Assembly (NCBI GenBank): GCA_019118905.1
Contig: DWYA01000088.1
Coordinates: forward strand, 1 to 64,000
Length of the DNA stretch: 64,000 nt
From: Ruthenibacterium avium
GTDB lineage: Bacteria; Bacillota; Clostridia; Oscillospirales; Ruminococcaceae
Direction: 5' to 3'
Positions 1 through 8,091 of the stretch are shown piece after piece (the stretch's first letter is position 1; each line of letters opens with the position of its first letter). The notes under the pieces are model-generated. The model was given only the letters and a program-made list of their open reading frames with translations, searched no databases and was not told where the DNA came from. Made by a program: the position numbers and the translations under genes.

Positions 1-89
1 GGTTTTTTTACAATTGCCTGCTGGGTGAAAAAGTGTTTTTTAAAATGCTGGTGCAAGATGAAGTGATGGATAAAAAGGAATGAAACAGT

Positions 90-122
90 TTGCTTGCTTT
101 TTTCCATCGGATATGATAAAAT
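90..122 (+). promoter_or_regulatory. Probable sigma-A promoter of the T-box/metG transcript
   Basis: A -35-like TTGCTT lies at 90-95 and a -10-like TATGAT at 112-117, with a 16-base spacer, just before the first conserved T-box bases. The position fits a start near 124. The -35 is weak, so the call is tentative. Confidence 0.4.
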
Positions 123-123
123 G

Positions 124-430
124 ACCTACAACAGCGATGATGAGAAAGAGTAAGCATTGGAACCTTTCCAGAGAATCCCGCCGCTTTTGAGCGTGCTGTG
201 AGCGGGTAAAGGCGAATTTGCCGAACATGGTCTTGGAGCTGCATACCGAGCCGCAGGGGTAGGCTATGCCGGGGTCGCCCGTGACAGCGATAGGGTTTCG
301 CCGGATCATTTCCCGGCCGAACTCGATAAGGCTTGCCATCGTGAGAGGCAGGCGAATTAGGGTAGTAACACGTGAGTGATAGGCTCTCGTCCCTTGTTTG
401 AACACAGGGGGTGAGAGCTTTTTTATTTTA
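124..430 (+). ncRNA. T-box leader, methionine specifier (AUG), with terminator/antiterminator
   Basis: This leader would sense uncharged tRNA-Met and let transcription continue into the downstream MetRS gene. The 5' part has the GATGA...AGAGTA stem I start (about 136-152), an AGAGA bulge motif near 171, and the closing GAAC-ATG-G...TTGGAGC segment. This puts an ATG specifier triplet at 227-229. The T-box bulge is at 359-372 (AGGGTAGTAACACG, against the usual AGGGTGGNACCGCG). The competing terminator is a stem of GCTCTCGTCCCT (383-394) with AGGGGGTGAGAGC (406-418), followed by a T tract. The specifier agrees with the downstream gene. The exact 5' end is uncertain. Confidence 0.87.
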
Positions 431-536
431 TATTTTTCATAAAGCAAGCAAATCTCTGAAAACAACATAGAAATCTGGTACAGGAACAATGCAGTTTTAT
501 TTTGAAAACACCCTAAGAAGAAATGAGGAATAAAAT

Positions 537-2162
537 ATGGAAACTATCGTAATTTGCGGTGCGTGGCCTTACGCCAATGGTTCGCTGCATATTGGACATA
601 TTGCGGCACTCCTGCCGGGCGATGTACTTTCTCATTATTATCGAGCAAAGGGTGCAAAAGTGTTTTACGTATCGGGCAGTGACTGCTATGGAACGCCGAT
701 TACCATTCGCGCACAGCAAGAAAACACTACTCCTGAAACAATCAGCGAACGATATCACAGCGAGCTTTGCGAAGTTTTTCAGAACCTTGGATTTTCATAT
801 GACCGATATCTAAAAACAACAGATGAAACACACAGGAATTTTGTACAAGCCTTTCATCGTACCTTGTATCAAAGCGATTCGATTGAAGAAAAAGTGGTGA
901 AGCAGGCTTACTGTGAAACTTGCTAAAGCGGTTTGACGGATCGGATGGTGATGGGACTTTGTCCGCAATGCGGAAAAGAAACACGCGCAGAACAGTGTGA
1001 ATTTTGCGGAGCGCTGTTGGAAGCCGAACATTTAAAGGAACCCTATTGTGCAGAATGTCACAAATCAATCGCTTTCCGAAGTTCAAAGCATTTGTTTTTG
1101 AAAATGTCAGCATGGAGCAAGCAGATTGCGCAACATGTACAGGCGCATCCTTACTGGAGAAAAAACGCGATTGCTTTCACGAATCGTTATTTAAGCGAAG
1201 GGGTGCCCGACCGTGCGTTAACTCGTGATTTAGCGTGGGGAATACCGGCGCCGAAAAAGGGGTATGAAAACAAGTGCATTTATATTTGGGCGGAAAATGT
1301 ACTGGGCTATTTTTCAGCAGTGTTGAGTCTCTGTGAGGAGCGCGGCGAAAATTTCATGGACGTTGTGGGAAGCAGTGCAGATGCAGTCACTTACTATGTA
1401 CACGGAAAAGATAATATCCCTTTTCACAATATTATTTTACCGGCATTGTTGCTCGCGCACGGCGGGCAAATTCGTCTGCCGGACCAGCTCATTTCCAGCG
1501 AGCATGTGACGCTGGAAGGAAGAAAAATTTCGACCAGTAAAAACTGGGCAGTCTGGGCGAAAGATATGGTGCAGATGGTACAGCCTGATGAAGTTCGCTA
1601 CTTTTTTCTTGCAAATGCGCCTGAAAAAAGAGATGCCGATTTTTCTTTTCGAGAATTTCATGAAAGGGTTCATTCCGAACTAATTGGAATTTGGGGGAAT
1701 TGTGTCAATCGAACACTGGCTTTCTTTAGCCGATATTTGGATAGAGAGATTCCGCCGCAAGAAATAGAATCGGAAGTACAAGCACGCATCAAGTCCATAT
1801 TCGCATCCGTGGGAAAGAGTATCGAGCGCGGTGCGATAAAAGACGGATTGTTTGAAGCTATGGAAGGGGCACGTTTTGCAAACCGGTATTACGATGCAAA
1901 AGCCCCTTGGAAAACACGCACAGAAGATATAGAAGATTGCAGAAAAGTGATTGCAAACGGCTTTTACTTAGTGGGAAATCTTTCTGTAATTTTTGCCCCT
2001 TTTCTGCCGTTTTCCTCTGAAAAAATTCAAACATGGCTCGGCATGGAAAACCGATGGGAGCCGCAGGTGATGAACAAGCGTTTTTTGACAGATGAAAAAT
2101 ACGTTTTGTTTGAAAAGTTTGAGTTATCCATTTTTTCAAAAGACCTGTTCAAACGGCAATAA
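537..2162 (+). pseudogene. metG: Methionyl-tRNA synthetase, MetRS2-like short form, interrupted by an in-frame TAA
   Basis: This class I aminoacyl-tRNA synthetase would charge tRNA-Met. The frame is one 542-codon unit with TAA at codon 130 (924-926). The N-terminal part has the HIGH motif (LHIGHIA) and the second part has zinc-type cysteine pairs (CPQCG, CEFCG) and KISTS at about residues 330-334 in place of KMSKS. It ends without the C-terminal tRNA-binding domain of ordinary bacterial MetRS. Length and motifs resemble the archaeal-like second MetRS known from Bacillus and Streptococcus pneumoniae, which is linked to resistance to MetRS inhibitors. Just after the stop, KRF is readable two bases out of frame (AAG CGG TTT at 926-934), where the family expects K/Q-R-F-L. 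This suggests two nearby compensating indels. It is probably inactive unless the stop is read through or the base calls are wrong. The gene looks more AT-rich than its neighbours. Confidence 0.8.
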
Positions 2163-2292
2163 AAAGTGAGAAAAGGCATGAAAATGCCTGATGCTTTTGA
2201 AAAAGGGCAGGAATTTTTTATTTGTTCGGAAATATTGCATAAAATTTATCGTTAAACCAAAGAAATTTTATAGAAAATCGAATAAAATTCTA

Positions 2293-2321
2293 TCGTCATC
2301 AAAAAGAAATTTGGTTATAAT
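2293..2321 (+). promoter_or_regulatory. Probable promoter of the mglBAC operon
   Basis: A good -10 TATAAT lies at 2316-2321. The -35 position, 17 bases upstream (TCGTCA, 2293-2298), is poor, as is common for activator-dependent promoters. It stands about 50 bases before the mglB ribosome site. Control by the YesN-type regulator encoded downstream is an inference. Confidence 0.45.
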
Positions 2322-2380
2322 GAGGGTACAACAGAGGGGCGGACGGAACCCCTCAGCATTACATCTTAGGAGGAATGATG

Positions 2381-3547
2381 ATGAAAAAGTTTCTTGCTCT
2401 TGCTCTGGCCGCTTCCATGTCGATGGCAGTTTTAGCAGGGTGCAGCGCACCTGCCTCTAGCACCGCAGGCTCTACCGCTGCCAGCACAGCCGGTTCTGCT
2501 GCTGCCAGCACCGCAGGCTCTACCGAAGGAACAACGGCGGCCAGCTCGTTGAAGGTTGACGTTTTCTATTATGACTTTTCTGATGTGTACATTTCCACTG
2601 TACGCGCTGCAATGGATGAGCAGCTGAAAGCAATGGGCATCGAGCCGAAGAACTGGGATGCTGCCGGTTCTCAGCCGACACAGACCGACCAAGTGAACAC
2701 AGCTATTGCCGACAATTCCGATTTGCTGATTGTCAATATCGTGGAAACTTCCACTTCTGACCCCGCAAAGGATATTGTGGAAGCTGCACGCGCAGCCGAC
2801 ATCCCCGTTATCTTCTTTAACCGTGAGGTTGCTGATAACGAAGTCATCAACAGCTATGAGAAATGCGCTTTCGTTGGAACGAATGCTCCCGACGCAGGCC
2901 ATATGCAGGGCGAAATGATTGGCAACTATCTGATGGAAAACTATGACACCGTAGATCTGAACGGTGACGGCACCATCTCTTATGTCATGTTCAAAGGCCA
3001 GGAAGGCAACGCTGAGGCCGAGGCTCGCACCCAGTATGCGGTGGAAGACGCCAACAAGATTTTGACCGAAGGCGGCAAGCCGGAACTCGCTTACTATGAC
3101 GCGAATGCATCCACCAAATACTTGGTAGACGCTCAGGGCAAATGGTCGGCACAGGCGGCAAACGACTACATGGTTACTCTGCTTGGCTCTTACAACAAAG
3201 ACAGCAACAACATGGTTGAGCTGATTATCTGCAACAACGACGGCATGGCCGAAGGCGCTATCTCTGCATTGCAGAACGTTGGTTATAACAAGGGCGAAGG
3301 CAGCACCATCATTCCGGTATTCGGCGTTGATGCAACGGATTCTGCTAAGAAGCTGATTAAAGAAGGCAACATGGCAGGTTCCATCAAGCAGGATGCTGTT
3401 GGTATGGCAAGCACCATCAATACGCTGGTTAAGAACGTGCAGGATGGCGCAGAGCTGATGGCGAACACCGATCAATTCACAGTTGATTCTGACGTAGCAA
3501 AGATTCGTGTTCCGTACGCAATGTATGACGCTTCCAGCGAAGACTAA
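2381..3547 (+). CDS. mglB: Galactose/glucose-type ABC transporter substrate-binding lipoprotein (MglB family)
   Basis: This is an extracellular sugar receptor for the importer encoded next to it. The 388-residue protein has a lipoprotein signal (MKKFLAL...VLAGC, lipid Cys21), a Ser/Thr/Ala/Gly-rich linker with internal repeats (about residues 22-50), and a two-lobe periplasmic-binding-protein type 1 fold. A calcium-loop motif of the MglB kind (DLNGDGTIS) and the FNRE sugar-contact motif are present. Three ATG codons follow each other at 2375, 2378 and 2381. TAGGAGG at 2367-2373 is best spaced for 2381. A GC-rich hairpin at 3574-3598 follows and may hold the ATPase/permease message below the binding-protein level. 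The preference for galactose or glucose is inferred from the family. Confidence 0.9.
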   Translation: MKKFLALALAASMSMAVLAGCSAPASSTAGSTAASTAGSAAASTAGSTEGTTAASSLKVDVFYYDFSDVYISTVRAAMDEQLKAMGIEPKNWDAAGSQPTQTDQVNTAIADNSDLLIVNIVETSTSDPAKDIVEAARAADIPVIFFNREVADNEVINSYEKCAFVGTNAPDAGHMQGEMIGNYLMENYDTVDLNGDGTISYVMFKGQEGNAEAEARTQYAVEDANKILTEGGKPELAYYDANASTKYLVDAQGKWSAQAANDYMVTLLGSYNKDSNNMVELIICNNDGMAEGAISALQNVGYNKGEGSTIIPVFGVDATDSAKKLIKEGNMAGSIKQDAVGMASTINTLVKNVQDGAELMANTDQFTVDSDVAKIRVPYAMYDASSED

Positions 3548-3573
3548 TATCGTTTGAACCGAATTTGATGGCG

Positions 3574-3604
3574 GGCGGGGTTGCCGGGCGACCCCGCCTT
3601 CTTT
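3574..3604 (+). terminator. GC-rich hairpin between mglB and mglA (partial terminator or mRNA stabiliser)
   Basis: GGCGGGGT (3574-3581) pairs with ACCCCGCC (3591-3598) around a 9-base loop, followed by a short TTCTTT. The T tract is weak, so partial termination or protection of the upstream mRNA end is more likely than a full stop. Confidence 0.55.
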
Positions 3605-3732
3605 AAAGATTTTTTTCAGATATGCCGCGGGTATGGTATGCTGCCGCCGACTTTTCAGGCTTTGCAAAGCAGTTCCTGCGGAGTATTTCGACTTTTCAGA
3701 AAGTCTCTAGAAATTGTGAGAGGAGGATGAAT

Positions 3733-5232
3733 ATGGAGCAAACAGTTTTGCTTGAAATGAGCGGAATTACAAAGGAATTTCCCGGTGTAAAAGCGCTGGA
3801 CGGCGTCAATCTGACCGTGCGTGCCGGAACCGTCCATGCTCTGATGGGAGAAAACGGCGCCGGAAAATCCACATTGATGAAATGCCTGTTTGGCATTTAC
3901 AACCGTGACAGCGGAACGGTACGGTTGGACGGAAAGGAAGTACATTTTAAAAGCTCGAAAGAAGCACTGGAAAACGGCGTGGCCATGGTGCATCAGGAGC
4001 TGAACCAAGCGCTGACGCGCAGTGTGCAGGATAACCTCTGGCTGGGGCGCTATCCCAAAATAGCCGGATTGATGGTGGATGAATCTGCCATGGCAAAAAA
4101 GACGAAAGAAATTTTTGACACCTTGCAGGTGACGGTGAACCCGAAAGCCATCATGTCCACCCTGCCGGTGTCGCAGCGTCAAATGGTCGAAATCGCCAAA
4201 GCGGTAAGCTACGATTCTAAAATTATCGTGTTTGACGAGCCCACTTCATCGTTGACGGAAACAGAGGTAGAGCATCTGTTCCGCATTATCGAAATGCTGA
4301 AGAAAAAGGGCTGCGGCATCATTTACATCAGCCATAAAATGGAAGAAATTTTGCGTATCAGCGATGATGTTACCATCATGCGTGACGGAAAATGGGTGGC
4401 AACAAAGCCCGCCGCTGAGCTGACGATGGACGAAATTATCCGTTATATGGTAGGACGTGAGCTGACCAACCGCTTCCCGCCCAAAACCAACGAGCCGGGC
4501 GAAGTGATTTTGGATGTTCAGCACATCGGCGGCAAGTATACCCGTTTAAAAGATGGTACCTTCCAGCTGAAAAAAGGCGAAATTCTCGGCGTGGCCGGTT
4601 TGGATGGTTCGGGCCGTACCGAACTGTTGGAAAATCTGTTCGGCTCGATGACGCGCGAAGGCGGCACCATTCAGCTGCACGGCAAAGAAATCCACAACCG
4701 CACCCCCCGCGAGGCCATTAAAAACGGCTTTGCACTGCTCACGGAGGAGCGCCGTGCCACGGGCATTTTCGGTATTCGCGATATTAAGGAAAATACCGTG
4801 ATTTCCAGCTTGAAGGATTATCTCGTTGGCGGAGTGATGCTGGACGACAAAAAAATGCGCAAAGATACCGATTGGGCCATTCAGGCCATGCACATTAAAA
4901 CGCCCAGCCAGCATACCCAAATTCGCTCTTTGTCCGGCGGCAACCAGCAAAAGGTTATCATTGGACGCTGGCTTCTGACAAAGCCGGAGATTCTGCTGCT
5001 CGATGAGCCGACCCGCGGCATCGACGTAGGCGCAAAATATGAGATTTACCAGCTGATTATCAATTTGGCCAATGAAGGCAAAGGCGTTATCATGGTGTCG
5101 TCCGAAATGCCGGAGCTTTTGGGCGTATGTGATCGAATTTTGGTCATGTCGGGCGGTCAGGTAGCCGGCGAGGTGGACGCAAGAACCACCACGCAGGAGG
5201 AGATTCTGACTTTGGCTGCAAAATATGTGTAA
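3733..5232 (+). CDS. mglA: Sugar ABC transporter ATP-binding protein, two ATPase domains (MglA family)
   Basis: This is the energy-coupling subunit of the galactose-type importer. The 499-residue protein carries two fused ATPase domains, close to the ~506 of MglA. The first has Walker A GENGAGKST (39-47) and a Walker B ending FDEPTSSL. The second has a degenerate P-loop (GLDGSGRTE) but an intact signature LSGGNQQK and LLDEPTRGIDVGA. This asymmetry is normal for the RbsA/MglA family. AGGAGG at 3721-3726 touches an ATG at 3727, so the ATG at 3733 is preferred. It lies between mglB and mglC with 16 bases to the permease. Confidence 0.93.
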   Translation: MEQTVLLEMSGITKEFPGVKALDGVNLTVRAGTVHALMGENGAGKSTLMKCLFGIYNRDSGTVRLDGKEVHFKSSKEALENGVAMVHQELNQALTRSVQDNLWLGRYPKIAGLMVDESAMAKKTKEIFDTLQVTVNPKAIMSTLPVSQRQMVEIAKAVSYDSKIIVFDEPTSSLTETEVEHLFRIIEMLKKKGCGIIYISHKMEEILRISDDVTIMRDGKWVATKPAAELTMDEIIRYMVGRELTNRFPPKTNEPGEVILDVQHIGGKYTRLKDGTFQLKKGEILGVAGLDGSGRTELLENLFGSMTREGGTIQLHGKEIHNRTPREAIKNGFALLTEERRATGIFGIRDIKENTVISSLKDYLVGGVMLDDKKMRKDTDWAIQAMHIKTPSQHTQIRSLSGGNQQKVIIGRWLLTKPEILLLDEPTRGIDVGAKYEIYQLIINLANEGKGVIMVSSEMPELLGVCDRILVMSGGQVAGEVDARTTTQEEILTLAAKYV

Positions 5233-5248
5233 TGGGGAGGAATAACTT

Positions 5249-6313
5249 ATGAGTAACGGAACAAAAGCACCGGCCGGCAGCATTAAGAACATCAGCGGAA
5301 AGCAAATTGGCGAAACGCTGCTCAATAATGCGCTGATTATCATTATGCTTTTAGTGGCGGCTTACGTCGCAGTGACGAAGCCTAGCTTTTTATCGCCGTC
5401 GTCTCTTGTAAACCTGCTGTCCTTAACAGCAGCTTACTTACCCGTAGCCCTTGGCATTGCGGGCTGTATCGTATTGACCGGTACGGATTTGAGCGCAGGA
5501 CGCGCCGTTGGTATTACGGCCTGCGTTGCGGCTTCTTTGCTGCAAAGCCCTGACGCCCCCACCAAAATGTGGACGGGAATTGGTGCGCTGCCCATTCCTT
5601 TGGTCATTGTGATTGTCGTGGCTCTCGGCGCTCTGATTGGCGCTTTTAACGGCTTCTTTGTAGCAAAATTTAAGCTGCATCCGTTTATTGTTACGCTGGC
5701 GACACAGCTCATTCTGTACACCGCTCTGCTGTTCTATGTGCAGGCCGGCAATAACAACGGTATGGCGATTTCCAGCTTGACCGATGAGTACCGCAACTTC
5801 GTTGTGGGCAACCCGCCGCTTTTGAATTTTGCGGGCGGCACCATTCAGATTCCGAACTATGTCATCTATGCGATTATTTTAACGGCTTTGATGTGGTTTA
5901 TCTGGAATAAAACCACCTTTGGCAAAAATATGTTTGCGCTTGGCTCCAACGAGGAGGCCGCGCGTGTTTCCGGCGTGAACGTGTTTGCAACCACCATCGC
6001 TGTGTTTGCTTTGGCGGGCGCTATGTATGGCTGGGCAGGCTTTATCGAGTCGGCTCGTATCGCTTCCAATACGGCGAATACCGGCGTGAACTATGAGCTG
6101 GACGCCATTGCGGCCTGCGTCATCGGCGGCGTGTCGTTCGTTGGTGGTATTGGTAAAATCAGCGGTATTATCATCGGCGTGATCATGCTTCGTCTGATCT
6201 TCGTTGCCCTGCCTCTCATCGGCATGGATCAGAACCTCCAGTATGCAATTAAGGGCGGCATCATTCTGTTTGCATGTGCGCTCGATATGCGTAAATACCT
6301 TGTGAAAAAATAA
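5249..6313 (+). CDS. mglC: Sugar ABC transporter permease (MglC family)
   Basis: This is the membrane channel subunit of the importer. The 354-residue protein has about nine or ten hydrophobic segments and the family's GSNEEAARVSGV coupling-loop motif near residues 232-243, then the IGGVSFVGGIGK segment. It starts at an ATG after GGGGAGG. It closes the mglBAC operon and is followed by a rho-independent terminator at 6335-6370. Confidence 0.93.
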   Translation: MSNGTKAPAGSIKNISGKQIGETLLNNALIIIMLLVAAYVAVTKPSFLSPSSLVNLLSLTAAYLPVALGIAGCIVLTGTDLSAGRAVGITACVAASLLQSPDAPTKMWTGIGALPIPLVIVIVVALGALIGAFNGFFVAKFKLHPFIVTLATQLILYTALLFYVQAGNNNGMAISSLTDEYRNFVVGNPPLLNFAGGTIQIPNYVIYAIILTALMWFIWNKTTFGKNMFALGSNEEAARVSGVNVFATTIAVFALAGAMYGWAGFIESARIASNTANTGVNYELDAIAACVIGGVSFVGGIGKISGIIIGVIMLRLIFVALPLIGMDQNLQYAIKGGIILFACALDMRKYLVKK

Positions 6314-6334
6314 AAAACGCTGTTTGCGATGCTC

Positions 6335-6370
6335 AGAAAAAAGGGCTGCTTTTGCAGCTCTTTTTTCTGT
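6335..6370 (+). terminator. Rho-independent terminator after mglC
   Basis: AGAAAAAAGGGCTGC pairs with GCAGCTCTTTTTTCT around a short T loop, ending in a T tract. It separates mglBAC from the two-component operon. Confidence 0.8.
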
Positions 6371-6379
6371 TGTGTGTGC

Positions 6380-6408
6380 TTGTGAACGGCGTGTTTCAAT
6401 GTTATACT
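6380..6408 (+). promoter_or_regulatory. Promoter of the two-component/sensor operon
   Basis: TTGTGA (6380-6385) and TATACT (6403-6408) are 17 bases apart, about 70 bases before the response-regulator start. The next five genes show no clear terminator until 13809, so this promoter may serve all of them. Confidence 0.6.
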
Positions 6409-6478
6409 GAAATGGAAATGTGCGCTGTGTTTTGTGTGAAAACACGCAGCGGGAAAAGGAAAGGCAGGCGAAAACAGA

Positions 6479-8074
6479 ATGGGCGCTTACCGTGTTTTGC
6501 TGGTAGATGATGAGGAAGAAATTCGGCAGGGAATTTGCCGAAAAATGAATTGGGAGGCCTTGGGCTTTGTGCTGGCAGGGGAGGCAGCCAACGGAATGGA
6601 AGCGTTGGAAGTTGCCGAGCAAACCTGCCCGGACGTGGTGCTGAGCGACATCAAAATGCCCTATATGGACGGTTTGGAGCTGGGTCGGCGGCTGCACCGC
6701 ATGATGCCCGCTGTGAAGCTTGTCTTTTTTTCCGGTTTTGACGATTTTGAATATGCGCGGCAGGCCATTGGCGTACACGCGCTGGAATATATTTTAAAGC
6801 CGATCAATGCACAGGAATTGTCCGGCGTGCTGGAAAAAATTCGAGATCAGCTGGATAAGCAGCTGGAAGAACGCCGTAATGTTGCCGTTTGGCAGGAGCG
6901 GTATGAGGAAAGCTTGCCTTTGCTGCGCGAAATTTTTTACAGCCGTTTACTCGGCGGAAAAATTCCCATGGAGCAGATTCATGAGCGCGCCGCAGAATAT
7001 GGTCTGTCGTTTCCAGATGGTGTGTGGGCAGTGGCCATTGCATCGGTGACAGGAGAAGGGCTGAATATTGCAGAAGATGCGGTGCTGTTATCAGCGCTTG
7101 ATTTTTTGCGTGCGCAGTTTTCGCTGCCGAATGCCGCCATGCAGGGGGCGTTGTTTAATGACAATATTGCTTTGATGGTGGAAATTGGGGGCGAAGACCG
7201 TTTTTATGCCTTTATGGAGGAGCTGGATCGCCTTTGTCTGCTGGCTGAAACGCTGTTAGGGTTTCGGGTGCGGTTTGGCGTGGGTACGCTTTGCAAACGT
7301 GCAGAAATGTTTGCAGCCTCGGCGGCACAGGCAGAAACGGCGCTGCAATATAAGGCTATTACCGACAGCCGCGTGCTGTATATCCGCGACGTAGAGCCGC
7401 GGGGCGATGCCGCTGCACTGTTTGGCGAAGTACAGCAGCAAAAAGTGATTGCAGCTGTCAAGCTGGGCAGTGAAGCGCATGTAAAAGAAGTGGTGGAACA
7501 AATTGTGGAACAAATGCGCAGCAGTCACCTTTCCATTGTGCAGTGTCAGTTGTTTTTCCTGGAAAGTCTGCTCAGTTTAATGCGGGCGGTGCGTCCGGGT
7601 GGGGAAGATTTTGCCGCACTGTTTGAAGAAGAAGTTTCCACCATGCTTTCCACCGACCATTTTCGTTCGCTAGACGATATGAGCGGATGGCTGACCGAGC
7701 ATTTTTTGAAAATTCAGCAAATGCTGGGCCAGCACCGCAGCGATACCGCGGGCAAAAGCGTCTATTTGGCCAAGGAATATATTGCCGGGCATTACCAGGA
7801 CAGTGAGCTGAGTGTGGAGCGCTTGTGTGAGGTGCTGCATTTGTCCCCGGCCTATTTTTCCACCTTATTTAAAAAAGAAACCGGCATGAGCTTTATCAAC
7901 TACTTAACGCACATGCGCATGGAAAAGGCCGCAGAGCTGCTGCGCACGACAGACGAAAAAACGTATGCCATTGCAGACCAAACGGGTTATCCTGACGCCA
8001 ATTATTTCAGCTATGTGTTTAAACGTCACTTTGGGGTAACGCCGTCCAAGTTTCGGGCAAAGGAACGCGGCTAA
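6479..8074 (+). CDS. Response regulator with AraC-type DNA-binding domain (YesN family)
   Basis: This protein is the DNA-binding half of a two-component system, probably controlling sugar uptake. The 531-residue protein has an N-terminal receiver domain with phospho-acceptor Asp57 (VVLSDIKMPYMDG) and the acidic pair DD at 10-11. A long middle region follows (about 130-410), then two AraC-type helix-turn-helix units at the C-terminus (LSVERLCEVLHLS and IADQTGYPDANYF). The kinase gene follows after 17 bases with its own AAAGGAGAGG. The mglBAC operon immediately upstream is the likely target. Confidence 0.92.
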   Translation: MGAYRVLLVDDEEEIRQGICRKMNWEALGFVLAGEAANGMEALEVAEQTCPDVVLSDIKMPYMDGLELGRRLHRMMPAVKLVFFSGFDDFEYARQAIGVHALEYILKPINAQELSGVLEKIRDQLDKQLEERRNVAVWQERYEESLPLLREIFYSRLLGGKIPMEQIHERAAEYGLSFPDGVWAVAIASVTGEGLNIAEDAVLLSALDFLRAQFSLPNAAMQGALFNDNIALMVEIGGEDRFYAFMEELDRLCLLAETLLGFRVRFGVGTLCKRAEMFAASAAQAETALQYKAITDSRVLYIRDVEPRGDAAALFGEVQQQKVIAAVKLGSEAHVKEVVEQIVEQMRSSHLSIVQCQLFFLESLLSLMRAVRPGGEDFAALFEEEVSTMLSTDHFRSLDDMSGWLTEHFLKIQQMLGQHRSDTAGKSVYLAKEYIAGHYQDSELSVERLCEVLHLSPAYFSTLFKKETGMSFINYLTHMRMEKAAELLRTTDEKTYAIADQTGYPDANYFSYVFKRHFGVTPSKFRAKERG

Positions 8075-8091
8075 GGAAAGGAGAGGCAACT

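Noticed and set aside
1..244. Minus-strand frames over the T-box region
   Set aside because: They overlap a structured leader RNA and show no family pattern or ribosome site.
924..926. Recoded stop (selenocysteine or pyrrolysine) in metG
   Set aside because: The codon is TAA, which neither system uses, and the family residue there is not special.
2432..3667. 411-codon open frame on the minus strand
   Set aside because: It lies wholly opposite mglB. Its protein is Cys/His/Val-rich with no family pattern, and mglB has a clear lipoprotein start and family motifs.
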